Below, in pieces: positions 8,697 through 16,186 of a DNA stretch of 36,942 nucleotides. Source of the DNA: Candidatus Aminicenantota bacterium (lineage in GTDB: Bacteria > Acidobacteriota > Aminicenantia > UBA2199); contig JAHELQ010000004.1 of assembly GCA_024644125.1 (NCBI GenBank), forward strand, positions 843 through 37,784, written 5' to 3'. The translations under genes were made by a program, and so were the position numbers. Each line of letters opens with the position of its first letter. Within the stretch, counting starts at the first letter, position 1. Under the pieces are notes generated by a model, which worked only from the letters and a program-made list of their open reading frames with translations, searched no databases and had not been told where the DNA came from.

Positions 8697-10220
8697 TTAA
8701 CCTTTCCATCGTTCAAATACTTCTTCGAAATGTGAGGCTGTCTCGAGAAAAGCTTTAAACACCCTGGGATCGAAGTGATTTGGATTCACGCGCTCATTCC
8801 CCTCGCATAGGATTTTCACAGTGGTTTCATGATCATACGATGGCTTGTAGGGTCTCGACATTCTCAACACATCATAATGATCGGCAATCGTAAGGATCCG
8901 CGCCTCCACGGGGATCTTTTCACCGCTGATACCATAAGGGTAACCGGAGCCATCCCATTTTTCATGATGCGCCAATGCAATATTTTTGGCCATCTGCAAA
9001 CGTGGATGATTGCCTAAAATTTTAACTCCGAACAAGGGGTGATTCTTCACAAAATTCCATTCATCCCGGGTCAGGGGGCCGGGTTTTTTAATGATACCCG
9101 CGGGAATATAGATCATCCCGACATCGTGCATCTGGGCGGAGAGACGGATATTGTTGACAAAACTTTCCACCAACTTTAGTTTCCTGGAGATAATACTGCA
9201 ATATAGCCCAACCCGTTTGACATGATTGCCGCTCTCCTCGTCATTGGCCTCCGACGCTCTCACCAATGCTGAAACCAGATAGGCGAACGCGTTCTCCGTC
9301 TCTTTTACCTGATCTGCCAACGATTTCAAAAACAAACTTTGCATCACGATACTTTTCAGAACGGCGGCATCATACGAGGTAAGGTCATTCGAATAATTTA
9401 TGGCGAAAATACTGAACTCAGCGCTCAAATAACAGGTAAAATTTGCGAGTTTGATGGGAATTAACGATTCGACTTTTTTGACAAACGCCTGAAGTCCGAT
9501 CTTTTCGAGATCGCTCTCATTATAAAAAGCAATGGTTGATTCGCCATAGTCTGGCAACCTCAGCGCTTTTTGTACATCAGCCTCGATTGGAGTCCGGTAC
9601 AATTCCTCGAACGCCGATTCATATTGGAACCATTTCCAGCTTCTTTCTTCATCCACAAACCCGACAAGAACAATACGGGGCTTATCACTGGATTCGCCCG
9701 CCTGGCGAATGACTTGTTTGACGATATTGTCGATGGCGCTAATAAAATCGAAGTGAAGTGGATTGAAAGTTTTAATGGCCTCTTCCCCGGATGAGATCAA
9801 CTGGTTGAGGTTGGCATATCCCCTGTTCAGCCGGCTATTCAAATCCCTCATTTTCAGCAACATTTTTATCCGCGCGAGAACTTCATTTTTGTCGATCGGC
9901 TTCGAAATAAAATCTTCCGCTCCGGCTTCGATACCGCGAGTCCGGTGCTCCTTCGAGGCCAACGCGGTTATCATCACCACAGGGATATTGCGGTACTCTT
10001 CCCGTTCCTTGATCCATTGGCACACTTCAAATCCATTCATCCCCGGCATCATCACATCGAGCAATACCAGGTCAATCTCTTTTTCCTGAATAACTCCGAG
10101 CGCCTCTTGACCGCCCGGGACAGTCAACACATCATAACCCTGGGAAGTGAGGATGGTATCTAATAATTTTAAATTAACAGGCTCGTCATCTACACAAAGC
10201 AACCTTGGCTTACCCGGCAT
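8697..10220 (-). CDS. Response regulator with HD-GYP domain (probable c-di-GMP phosphodiesterase)
   Basis: This is a 507-residue two-domain regulator. An N-terminal receiver (1-125) has D11/D12 and phospho-acceptor D55 in LVLLDVMMPG. The C-terminal HD-GYP domain (about 320-507) has H365-D366 in QMHDVGM, HHEKWDGSGYP with GYP at 426-428, and the metal-site segment ILTIADHYD. The intact HD and GYP motifs predict hydrolysis of cyclic-di-GMP, as in RpfG. Between the two, residues about 140-310 form a region I do not recognise, perhaps a degenerate sensory or GAF-like domain. The ATG has an AGGAGG site 7 bases upstream. It is the first gene of the signalling operon; the sensor kinase starts 34 bases after its stop. 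Confidence 0.93.
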   Translation of the reverse strand: MPGKPRLLCVDDEPVNLKLLDTILTSQGYDVLTVPGGQEALGVIQEKEIDLVLLDVMMPGMNGFEVCQWIKEREEYRNIPVVMITALASKEHRTRGIEAGAEDFISKPIDKNEVLARIKMLLKMRDLNSRLNRGYANLNQLISSGEEAIKTFNPLHFDFISAIDNIVKQVIRQAGESSDKPRIVLVGFVDEERSWKWFQYESAFEELYRTPIEADVQKALRLPDYGESTIAFYNESDLEKIGLQAFVKKVESLIPIKLANFTCYLSAEFSIFAINYSNDLTSYDAAVLKSIVMQSLFLKSLADQVKETENAFAYLVSALVRASEANDEESGNHVKRVGLYCSIISRKLKLVESFVNNIRLSAQMHDVGMIYIPAGIIKKPGPLTRDEWNFVKNHPLFGVKILGNHPRLQMAKNIALAHHEKWDGSGYPYGISGEKIPVEARILTIADHYDVLRMSRPYKPSYDHETTVKILCEGNERVNPNHFDPRVFKAFLETASHFEEVFERWKG

Positions 10221-10276
10221 TCGGAATCCTCCTTAAAAAAAGCTCGTAAAACAAGAATCAGGGTTTCCAGGAAATG

Positions 10277-10305
10277 ATTATACCTGGATGTCAGGAATGG
10301 GTCAA
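10277..10305 (-). promoter_or_regulatory. Predicted sigma70 promoter of the signalling operon
   Basis: On the minus strand the -35 is TTGACC (10305-10300), the spacer 17 bases and the -10 TATAAT (10282-10277). This is a near-consensus promoter, about 57 bases before the HD-GYP gene start. Confidence 0.75.
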
Positions 10306-10511
10306 CAGTATTTGATCCAAATTTTACTTCGAACACAATACCTAATTGCAAATGACGTCTCCTTTTTGCCAACCAAAAGTGTTCTTTTATCATTATTACT
10401 ACACTTGAATGATACACCCATATTATTGAATTCATGACGAAAAGTCAAATATTTTTCTTATTTACGGCTTACCTCAAGCGTACCTTCACACGATGTGGCT
10501 CTTAGTGTTTA

Positions 10512-10540
10512 TTGACATTGATAAATAAAAGAATTATACT
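10512..10540 (+). promoter_or_regulatory. Near-consensus sigma70 promoter of the DUF1232 gene
   Basis: The -35 is a perfect TTGACA (10512-10517), the spacer 17 bases and the -10 TATACT (10535-10540). The predicted transcript starts near 10547, only about 13 bases before the ATG at 10560. The TTG of the -35 box also opens the longest reading frame and should not be taken as a start codon. Confidence 0.8.
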
Positions 10541-10559
10541 TTGCCAGAGGTTAACAACC

Positions 10560-11048
10560 ATGGGCGATTCAATAGTGAAAAAAGAGTCTGAATACAAAGA
10601 TTTTTATCACAAATTGAGAGAAAAAATCGACAATTGGGCGAAAGACGGCCGTTTACAGAAAAAGACGGGAAAGTGGACTGACCCGTTTGTACAGTACTTG
10701 TTGGTTTTACCTGATTTGGCTCACTTGATGATCAAACTTTTGGTGGACAGGCAAGTGGCCGGCCAGATTAAAACGTATATACTTGTAGCTATGGCGTATC
10801 TGCTGTCTCCAATTGATATCATCCCGGATTTCATTCCGGTAATCGGGTTTGTGGACGATTTAATCGTGCTTGTAACAATCATGAACAAAATCATCAATAC
10901 TCTGGATGTCCAATTGTTGGAGAAAATCAAATATTATTGGGCGGGAAAGGATGATGTTTTTGTCAAAGTAAAAGAAATTGTCGCAGTTACAAACGAGTAC
11001 TCTTCGTTGATTCCCAAAAGTATCTACAATTTCATGAATAAGAAATAA
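10560..11048 (+). CDS. DUF1232 (YkvA-like) membrane protein
   Basis: This is a 162-residue protein with the DUF1232 signature at about 76-104: AMAYLLSPIDIIPDF followed by IPVIGFVDDLIVL, a short hydrophobic hairpin. The N-terminal 40 residues are charged, and the C-terminal third is helical and basic. The function of the family is unknown; it is usually treated as membrane-associated. The frame extends upstream to a TTG at 10512, but that codon is part of the -35 box, so the ATG at 10560 is the earliest possible start. Only a weak AGAGG precedes it. The gene is monocistronic and converges on the Rrf2 gene 9 bases downstream. Confidence 0.85.
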   Translation: MGDSIVKKESEYKDFYHKLREKIDNWAKDGRLQKKTGKWTDPFVQYLLVLPDLAHLMIKLLVDRQVAGQIKTYILVAMAYLLSPIDIIPDFIPVIGFVDDLIVLVTIMNKIINTLDVQLLEKIKYYWAGKDDVFVKVKEIVAVTNEYSSLIPKSIYNFMNKK

Positions 11049-11057
11049 ACGGCGGGG

Positions 11058-11471
11058 TTATTTTATTAGGCTATTACCGGCATCGTTGAGGATATCCTCC
11101 AGAGTCATGCCGGAAAATTCATTTTTAAGATTCGCCCCCAGGCGCGTCCATACTGACCGTGCGTCACACTCGTCGAATAACGAGCAATGATCGCCGTTCA
11201 TGCACTGGGAGAGTTTTATCTCCTCCTCAAATGCATCGAAAAGCATCAGCAGGTTAATGTCACCGGGGGCTTTGTTCAATGTGTATCCCCCATAAATTCC
11301 CTGGACACTCCGGATAAGTTCTCCTTTTTCCATGGGTCCAGCTAATTTACGTAAATATTTGGGGGATACATTCATTTTTTTTCCGAGTTCTGAAGTGTTT
11401 ATAACGCTCTGTTCCCTTGCGAGCATCAAGAGCATCCTCAATCCGTAGCGAATTTTGGTGTTAATTTTCAT
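11058..11471 (-). CDS. Rrf2-family transcription regulator, IscR-like cysteines
   Basis: This is a 137-residue winged-helix regulator beginning MKINTKIRYGLRML, as Rrf2/IscR proteins do. The recognition region is around 26-45 (SELGKKMNVSPKYLRKL). Three cysteines, C90, C96 and C102, have exactly the C-x5-C-x5-C spacing that binds the [2Fe-2S] cluster in IscR, so this is probably an Fe-S or redox sensor. The position equivalent to the IscR cluster histidine (His107) is Arg105 here, so the fourth ligand must differ. No isc or suf genes are nearby; the adjacent gene is a TPR lipoprotein 58 bases upstream. Its target is unknown. Confidence 0.9.
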   Translation of the reverse strand: MKINTKIRYGLRMLLMLAREQSVINTSELGKKMNVSPKYLRKLAGPMEKGELIRSVQGIYGGYTLNKAPGDINLLMLFDAFEEEIKLSQCMNGDHCSLFDECDARSVWTRLGANLKNEFSGMTLEDILNDAGNSLIK

Positions 11472-11480
11472 TATTTTTTC

Positions 11481-11509
11481 CTAATAACGATCTCTTCAGA
11501 ACTGTGCAA
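11481..11509 (-). promoter_or_regulatory. Possible promoter of the Rrf2 gene
   Basis: On the minus strand the -35 is TTGCAC (11509-11504), the spacer 17 bases and the -10 TATTAG (11486-11481). The -10 ends 9 bases before the ATG at 11471, giving a leader of about 2 bases. The only ribosome-site-like bases overlap the -10 box. Confidence 0.45.
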
Positions 11510-11529
11510 CTATCTGAATTTACGTCTAA

Positions 11530-12786
11530 TTATTCTTCGTCACCAACATTTTCCAATTGACGCATATAGGCATCGTGTTCAACCTGTTTCTTTCTCAGTT
11601 TGATGAACTTTTCGCCAACTTCGTCGCCCTTGGCCATATATTCTTCTCTTTTCAAAGGTTCGGCTTTAATTTTTTCCAGATACAAAAGCTTCATATATGC
11701 CCATGGATCAGCAAATTCCGCATCCAATTTGCCCGCCATCTCCAGATACTGAAAACCTTTGTCGACAATAGCGATTCTTTCAGCAGCGGCCATCATATTG
11801 GGTCCGGTCTGGTAACTCTTATTCCAGCAAACAACTCCGCTGGTATAATAGGCCCTGGCAAGCTCTTTTTTCTTTTCATCCGGGAAAGCCATTATCACTT
11901 CTTCCATTTTGTCGGCTTTCTCTTTGAGAATGGCATTCTTTTCCTCAATCTGAGCATTCAACTCTTCCAGGTTGCCCAATTCTTCCAACTGTTTGGTTTT
12001 CTCTTCAAGAATTCTTTCTTTTTCCGCTTTATCGACCCGGGTGTTTTTCTTCACGGTTTCCATGAACTTCTGGATCTTATCGATATTTTCGACAACCTGA
12101 ACCAGCTTGTCAACTTCACTCTGAACTTTTTCGATTTCGGGATCCACCATGGTATTGATACGTTTCTGGTGAAACTTGATCGATTCGTCGAATTTCCTTC
12201 TATTTCCAAGGAAGTTGGCATAATAGAAATAACCGGACGGGTCTTCGGGATTTAACTGAATCCGTTTCTCATACATGGATTCCGCTTCCGCCAATTTCCC
12301 GAATTTCGAATAAAAATCCGCCAAAATATAATAAGTATCGGCTTTTTCAGGAGCTTTTTCAAGAATCTGCAAATAATACTTTTCCGATTCTTCAAAATTT
12401 TCCATCTTATCGTAAATATCGCCGAGTGCAAGAGTTACCTTTACCTGATTTTCTTCAGGCTCGACCTCTTTGGCTTTCAAGAGATATTTCAGCGCGTCGT
12501 CGCCATATTCTTTATTTCTGTCACCTTCTTTACCGGGTTTATACATCAAAGCGTTTGCGGTACCCAGGTAAAAATATACAAACTCCAACTTGGGATTATA
12601 CTGTAGAGCTATTTCATACTCTTCTATAGCTTTTTTAAATTTTTCTTTCGTATAATTGTCATTGGCTTTCTGCAAGTGATGATTTGCCCTAAGGTTATCA
12701 ATTTTTAACTTTTCACAGCCAGTAAAACTAATCAAAAAGACTAGAAACAGCACACAAATTAAAGCCGTAGTCGAAATTTTTTTCAT
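11530..12786 (-). CDS. TPR lipoprotein with central coiled coil
   Basis: This is a 418-residue predicted lipoprotein. A basic N-terminus and hydrophobic core end in the lipobox FTGC, with lipidation at C24. Tetratricopeptide-like repeats follow from about 35 to 205 (for example YNPKLEFVYFYLG and LNPEDPSGYFYYANFLG). A charged coiled coil lies at about 215-300, and the C-terminal 110 residues are helical. TPR lipoproteins usually scaffold envelope complexes; no partner is evident, and the specific role is unknown. The ATG has an AGGAGG site 6 bases upstream. Its own promoter lies at 12808-12836, and the Rrf2 gene follows 58 bases downstream. Confidence 0.85.
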   Translation of the reverse strand: MKKISTTALICVLFLVFLISFTGCEKLKIDNLRANHHLQKANDNYTKEKFKKAIEEYEIALQYNPKLEFVYFYLGTANALMYKPGKEGDRNKEYGDDALKYLLKAKEVEPEENQVKVTLALGDIYDKMENFEESEKYYLQILEKAPEKADTYYILADFYSKFGKLAEAESMYEKRIQLNPEDPSGYFYYANFLGNRRKFDESIKFHQKRINTMVDPEIEKVQSEVDKLVQVVENIDKIQKFMETVKKNTRVDKAEKERILEEKTKQLEELGNLEELNAQIEEKNAILKEKADKMEEVIMAFPDEKKKELARAYYTSGVVCWNKSYQTGPNMMAAAERIAIVDKGFQYLEMAGKLDAEFADPWAYMKLLYLEKIKAEPLKREEYMAKGDEVGEKFIKLRKKQVEHDAYMRQLENVGDEE

Positions 12787-12807
12787 AAGAGCCTCCTACA
12801 AGTCTTC

Positions 12808-12836
12808 TTTATAATTTAATATTACCAAAAAGTCAA
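12808..12836 (-). promoter_or_regulatory. Predicted sigma70 promoter of the TPR lipoprotein
   Basis: On the minus strand the -35 is TTGACT (12836-12831), the spacer 17 bases and the -10 TATAAA (12813-12808). It precedes an AGGAGG-led ATG by about 21 bases. Confidence 0.65.
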
Positions 12837-12870
12837 GATAATTTGAGACAAAAACTGCAATTCAATCATC

Positions 12871-13215
12871 TCACTTTATCCTGTAAAACCACATCAGGAA
12901 AAGCCATAGATCCTGGATGTAAGGGATTAACTTGTTGTTCAAGTATATCTTCGTGGTTTCATGTTCCTTCACCAACTCGAAGATTTCGTACAGTTCTTCA
13001 ACATTTTCGGGATAAAAGCTCACATAGATTTTATGAAAATCGCCAGCACCCTCCTCAAGAAAGTATTTATTTTGTGTTGCCAACCCAACCGCTTTTTCAT
13101 AATTTTTCGAAAAATGTTTTTGAAATCGAATAGTAATTTTAAAGTCGCGGTTGGAATTTTTGGGATTTAGGATATTGTGTAGTTTTTCCTCTTGAATTTT
13201 CTTTCTAGCATCCAT
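12871..13215 (-). CDS. Small hypothetical protein, probably leaderless
   Basis: I do not recognise this 114-residue protein. It is charged at the N-terminus (MDARKKIQEEKLHN), has an alternating beta/alpha middle (DFKITIRFQKHF and KIYVSFYPENVEELYEIF), and ends in an aromatic hydrophobic stretch (DLWLFLMWFYRIK) that could associate with a membrane or form a core helix. The reality of the gene is supported by a TATAAT box ending 6 bases before the ATG and a terminator of the preceding gene just upstream. There is no Shine-Dalgarno sequence. It appears to be a single-gene transcript. No function can be proposed. Confidence 0.65.
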   Translation of the reverse strand: MDARKKIQEEKLHNILNPKNSNRDFKITIRFQKHFSKNYEKAVGLATQNKYFLEEGAGDFHKIYVSFYPENVEELYEIFELVKEHETTKIYLNNKLIPYIQDLWLFLMWFYRIK

Positions 13216-13221
13216 TTGTCA

Positions 13222-13251
13222 ATTATAATACAAAAAACAGGTAAAAAACAA
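13222..13251 (-). promoter_or_regulatory. Predicted leaderless promoter of the 13215 gene
   Basis: On the minus strand the -10 is a perfect TATAAT (13227-13222) and the -35 is TTGTTT (13251-13246) at 18 bases. Transcription should begin at or next to the ATG at 13215. The -35 box lies in the T-rich tail of the terminator at 13241-13279. Confidence 0.6.
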
Positions 13252-13279
13252 GGGGGGTCGCCAATAAAATGATCCCCCC
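13241..13279 (-). terminator. Rho-independent terminator after the PcrA-type helicase gene
   Basis: On the minus strand, six G (13279-13274) pair with six C (13257-13252), extended by two more pairs across a single bulge around an 11-base AT-rich loop. A TTGTTTTTT tail follows. It lies 35 bases past the helicase stop codon. Confidence 0.65.
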
Positions 13280-13314
13280 GCAAGTGTCCAGGGCATGTTC
13301 GTATGAATGAATGT

Positions 13315-15390
13315 TCAAAGAAATGTCACAGGTACTATTGATGTATCGATGAGCTTTTCGCCCTTGTTCTCGAAATTTACCAGAAATTTTTCGTGATCTA
13401 TTTTTTTTCGAATCCGGCCTTTCCCGAAAAAGGGATGCTCGATAAACACGCCGTCATCCGGCAACACCTCTTCCCGGGGAATTTCGGGCCGAGGCGACAT
13501 TTCATCGATGAATTCCTCTAATGAATACAGATTTCTAAACAAGGAATAATCGACATCTCTCAAAAAGGGCGACGGCTTGTGAAAACCCACCGACATGATC
13601 AATTGTTTTATCGGCCTTGTCACCGCCACATACATGAGACGTCTCTCCTCCTCAAGCTCGGCGGGTTCTTTACGCATAAAAAAGGGCATATACGTGGCGT
13701 TCGTCCCGGCGGTTACCACTGTGTTGAATTCCAGTCCCTTGGCATTGTGCATGGTGAGCAAAAACACATGAACATTAGAATTATCACCCTTTTCAACCGC
13801 CTCCGAATCCGTGCTTATCCGGTCCAACAAATCGCTGAATTTTTTATCGCGGTTGTCCTGCTCCCAGCTTTTTACGAAATTGATCAATTCCTCTATATTC
13901 AGCAACCTGTCCTGCTCGCCCCTCTCTTCGAGGTTGGGACGGTACCCAGAATGGTTTAGTAAAATGGTAAGAATTTCCGAAAGGCTGTACTCGTCGAATT
14001 TATTATGAAGCTCCATTATTTTCGGAAATGAATCTTTTGTTTTGTACCTATCGGAAAAATGGGTCCGTAATGTTAAAAACAGCGACGCGCCGTCCTCTTC
14101 CGCTTTCGCCGAGATTGTTTCCAGCGTTTTGGCTCCGATCCCCAGCGGCAACATATCGACAACCCTGTTGAAAGAGAGGTCATCGTCTGGGTTGTAAGCC
14201 AATTTCAGCATAGCCATACTGTCTTTTATCTCTTTCCGTTCAAAAAAGGGTTGCCCTTTCAAAATCTTGAACCGGATGTTGCGGCGAGTGAATTCCGTCT
14301 CAAAGGCGAGGGATTGGGAATTGATCCGGTACAATACCGCCACAGGAAGCATATCCGGTTCTTCCATAATGAGATGATAAATCAACTGAGCGACTTTTTC
14401 CGCTTCATCCTCCTTGGAGCTGGTATGAAACAAAAACACAGGATTGCCGCCCTTGTTTTCCGTCCACATTGATTTCCCTTTCCTGAGCTTATTCCTGGTA
14501 ATCAGTCGGTTCGCAAATTCAAGAATCGGCTGGGTCGATCTATAATTTTGCTCAAGTTTTATAGTGCGTACATCACGGAAATCATTTTCGTAATTGAACA
14601 GAAAACGGATGCTGGCGCCGCGCCAGGAATAGATCGCCTGGTCGTCGTCTCCCACGACAGTGATTTGTTGATGCTTGCGAGCCAATAATTTTATCAGCTC
14701 ATATTGATTTGGATTGGTGTCCTGAAATTCGTCCACAACAATATAATCGAACCGGTTCCTGTACTTTTCCAGTATTTCCTCATTGTGAAGCATGAGCTTC
14801 ACCGGTAGGGAGATCAAGTCCTCGTAATCCCACCGTTTTATTTTATGCTGCTTGTCAAAGTAGAGGGAAAATATCTCCACCTCTTCCTGACTAAAACCAA
14901 CTTCCAGCAGCGCGTCCCGGTTGTTGGGGTAATTGAGGTTCATTTTGGCGAGATTGATCTTCCGCCTTACATCATCGCGCATATCATTGGTGTAAAAACT
15001 ATATTTGTCTTTGATGATACGGTCGAGAAACCGGCGTTGTTCACCATCGTCCATCACCTGCCAATCGGAATCAAAACCTCCGGCCGCGGCGCTTTCCCTC
15101 AATATACGCAAACCAAGCGAATGAAAGGTCGAGATGGGAAACTGCCTCGGCTCGAGTCCCGTCAGGTCCGCCACCCGCTGTTTCATTTCATTGGCTGCTT
15201 TGTTGGTAAATGTCACACCCAAAATTCTATAGGGAGACATCTCTTTTTCTTGAATCAAATAGGCGATTTTATGCGTGATCACCCTGGTTTTCCCTGAACC
15301 GGCTCCCGCTACAATCAGCAAAGGGGAATCAAAATACAACACCGCTTCTTTTTGAATTGGGTTTAGACCTTCTAGTAACTTATTTGGCAT
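13315..15390 (-). CDS. pcrA: UvrD/PcrA-family 3'-5' DNA helicase
   Basis: This is a 691-residue superfamily 1A helicase. Motif I (Walker A) is AGAGSGKT at about 28-35. Motif II is VVDEFQDTNP near 220. Also present are GDDDQAIYSWRGA, the HNAKGLEF segment, and EEERRLMYVAVTR near the C-terminal motor. The last ~45 residues (GVFIEHPFFGKGRIRKK onward) resemble the Tudor-like RNA-polymerase-binding tail of PcrA, which favours PcrA/UvrD over Rep. Such enzymes act in nucleotide excision repair, in clearing replication-transcription conflicts and in removing recombinase. The ATG overlaps the end of pcm by 11 bases and has a GAGG site, so it is probably transcribed from the pcm promoter. Confidence 0.93.
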   Translation of the reverse strand: MPNKLLEGLNPIQKEAVLYFDSPLLIVAGAGSGKTRVITHKIAYLIQEKEMSPYRILGVTFTNKAANEMKQRVADLTGLEPRQFPISTFHSLGLRILRESAAAGGFDSDWQVMDDGEQRRFLDRIIKDKYSFYTNDMRDDVRRKINLAKMNLNYPNNRDALLEVGFSQEEVEIFSLYFDKQHKIKRWDYEDLISLPVKLMLHNEEILEKYRNRFDYIVVDEFQDTNPNQYELIKLLARKHQQITVVGDDDQAIYSWRGASIRFLFNYENDFRDVRTIKLEQNYRSTQPILEFANRLITRNKLRKGKSMWTENKGGNPVFLFHTSSKEDEAEKVAQLIYHLIMEEPDMLPVAVLYRINSQSLAFETEFTRRNIRFKILKGQPFFERKEIKDSMAMLKLAYNPDDDLSFNRVVDMLPLGIGAKTLETISAKAEEDGASLFLTLRTHFSDRYKTKDSFPKIMELHNKFDEYSLSEILTILLNHSGYRPNLEERGEQDRLLNIEELINFVKSWEQDNRDKKFSDLLDRISTDSEAVEKGDNSNVHVFLLTMHNAKGLEFNTVVTAGTNATYMPFFMRKEPAELEEERRLMYVAVTRPIKQLIMSVGFHKPSPFLRDVDYSLFRNLYSLEEFIDEMSPRPEIPREEVLPDDGVFIEHPFFGKGRIRKKIDHEKFLVNFENKGEKLIDTSIVPVTFL

Positions 15391-16087
15391 TTTTTCCTCG
15401 AATCAACGGTACAAATTGCACTGGAATTAAATTCGTCCGCTTCAAATTTCCATTTTTATCTTTTTCAATTAAAATCAATTCTTGCACGGTTTGCGAATAA
15501 CTGACCGGGATAACCATACGTCCGCCCACCGCCAATTGATCGATGAGCGGCTGGGGGATATGGTCCGGAGCGCACGTCACAATAATCGCGTCATAGGGTG
15601 CGTGTTCTTCCCACCCCAAATATCCGTCCCCGGCCTTGAAACCTATGTTTTTATAGTTCATAGCCAGCAACCGTTGTCGGGCGGTTTTAGATAGGTTTTC
15701 CATAATTTCGATGGTATAGACGTTTTTAACCAATTCAGCCAAAATCGCCGCCTGGTATCCGGAACCGGTCCCAATTTCCAATACTTTTTTGTTTTCTCCC
15801 GGTGCGACGACATACGTCATGATGGCTACGATATATGGTTTAGAAATGGTTTGATCTTCTCCAATGGGAAGGTCGCAATCGGCATACGCTTTATAACGGA
15901 GGGCGGGATTTACAAACAGATGGCGCTTCACTTTGGAAAATGCGTCCAGGATACGTCGATCCGTAATCCCCCTCTCCATAATTTGCCTGTTCACCATTTC
16001 CCGGCGCAACAGAGAGAAGTTGTCGCTCTGTTTTTGAGCCGGGACAGGTAGCATGAGACATAAAATTAAAATCAACCGTATCCGCAT
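15380..16087 (-). CDS. pcm: Protein-L-isoaspartate O-methyltransferase with signal peptide
   Basis: This 235-residue enzyme methylates L-isoaspartyl residues with SAM to start repair of aged proteins. The family motifs are complete: LPIGEDQTISKPYIVA at 73-88 and SAM motif I VLEIGTGSGYQAA at 102-114, followed by YDAIIVTCAPDHIP. Unusually, it opens with a signal-peptide-like segment (MRIRLILILCLMLPVPAQ) absent from the standard cytosolic enzyme. The start is supported by a promoter whose -10 ends 6 bases before this ATG; no ribosome site is seen. Location in the periplasm or at the membrane is inferred, and how SAM would be supplied there is unclear. Its end overlaps the helicase gene by 11 bases. 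Confidence 0.9.
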   Translation of the reverse strand: MRIRLILILCLMLPVPAQKQSDNFSLLRREMVNRQIMERGITDRRILDAFSKVKRHLFVNPALRYKAYADCDLPIGEDQTISKPYIVAIMTYVVAPGENKKVLEIGTGSGYQAAILAELVKNVYTIEIMENLSKTARQRLLAMNYKNIGFKAGDGYLGWEEHAPYDAIIVTCAPDHIPQPLIDQLAVGGRMVIPVSYSQTVQELILIEKDKNGNLKRTNLIPVQFVPLIRGKNAK

Positions 16088-16093
16088 GCCACA

Positions 16094-16122
16094 ATTCTAG
16101 CAAATAAAATGGAATGTGTAAA
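16094..16122 (-). promoter_or_regulatory. Predicted leaderless promoter of pcm-pcrA
   Basis: On the minus strand the -35 is TTTACA (16122-16117), the spacer 17 bases and the -10 TAGAAT (16099-16094). Six bases separate the -10 from the pcm ATG, so transcription should start at or within a base or two of the initiation codon. Confidence 0.65.
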
Positions 16123-16143
16123 TTTAGTGGAGTCGTGGATTAA

Positions 16144-16176
16144 GAAAAAAGGAAGAACGGCGCGAGCCGTTCTTCC
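16144..16176 (-). terminator. Strong Rho-independent terminator of the TolC-family gene
   Basis: A perfect 11-base-pair stem (arms 16151-16161 and 16166-16176) closes a 4-base loop. On the minus strand it is followed by TTTTTTC. It lies 10 bases beyond the stop codon of the TolC-family gene and insulates the pcm promoter downstream. Confidence 0.9.
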
Positions 16177-16186
16177 AATTATAATC

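Larger units (their letters stand above)
10221..10559. other. Divergent intergenic region of 339 bases
   Basis: It holds the promoter of the HD-GYP operon (minus, 10277-10305) and that of the DUF1232 gene (plus, 10512-10540). Between 10306 and 10511 I see only AT-rich sequence with no convincing gene, RNA or long repeat. A minus-strand frame at 10190-10435 lacks coding character and covers the operon promoter. Confidence 0.6.

Noticed and set aside
10190..10435. 81-codon minus-strand frame upstream of the HD-GYP gene
   Set aside because: It overlaps the start of the HD-GYP gene and covers its near-consensus promoter; the sequence is not protein-like.
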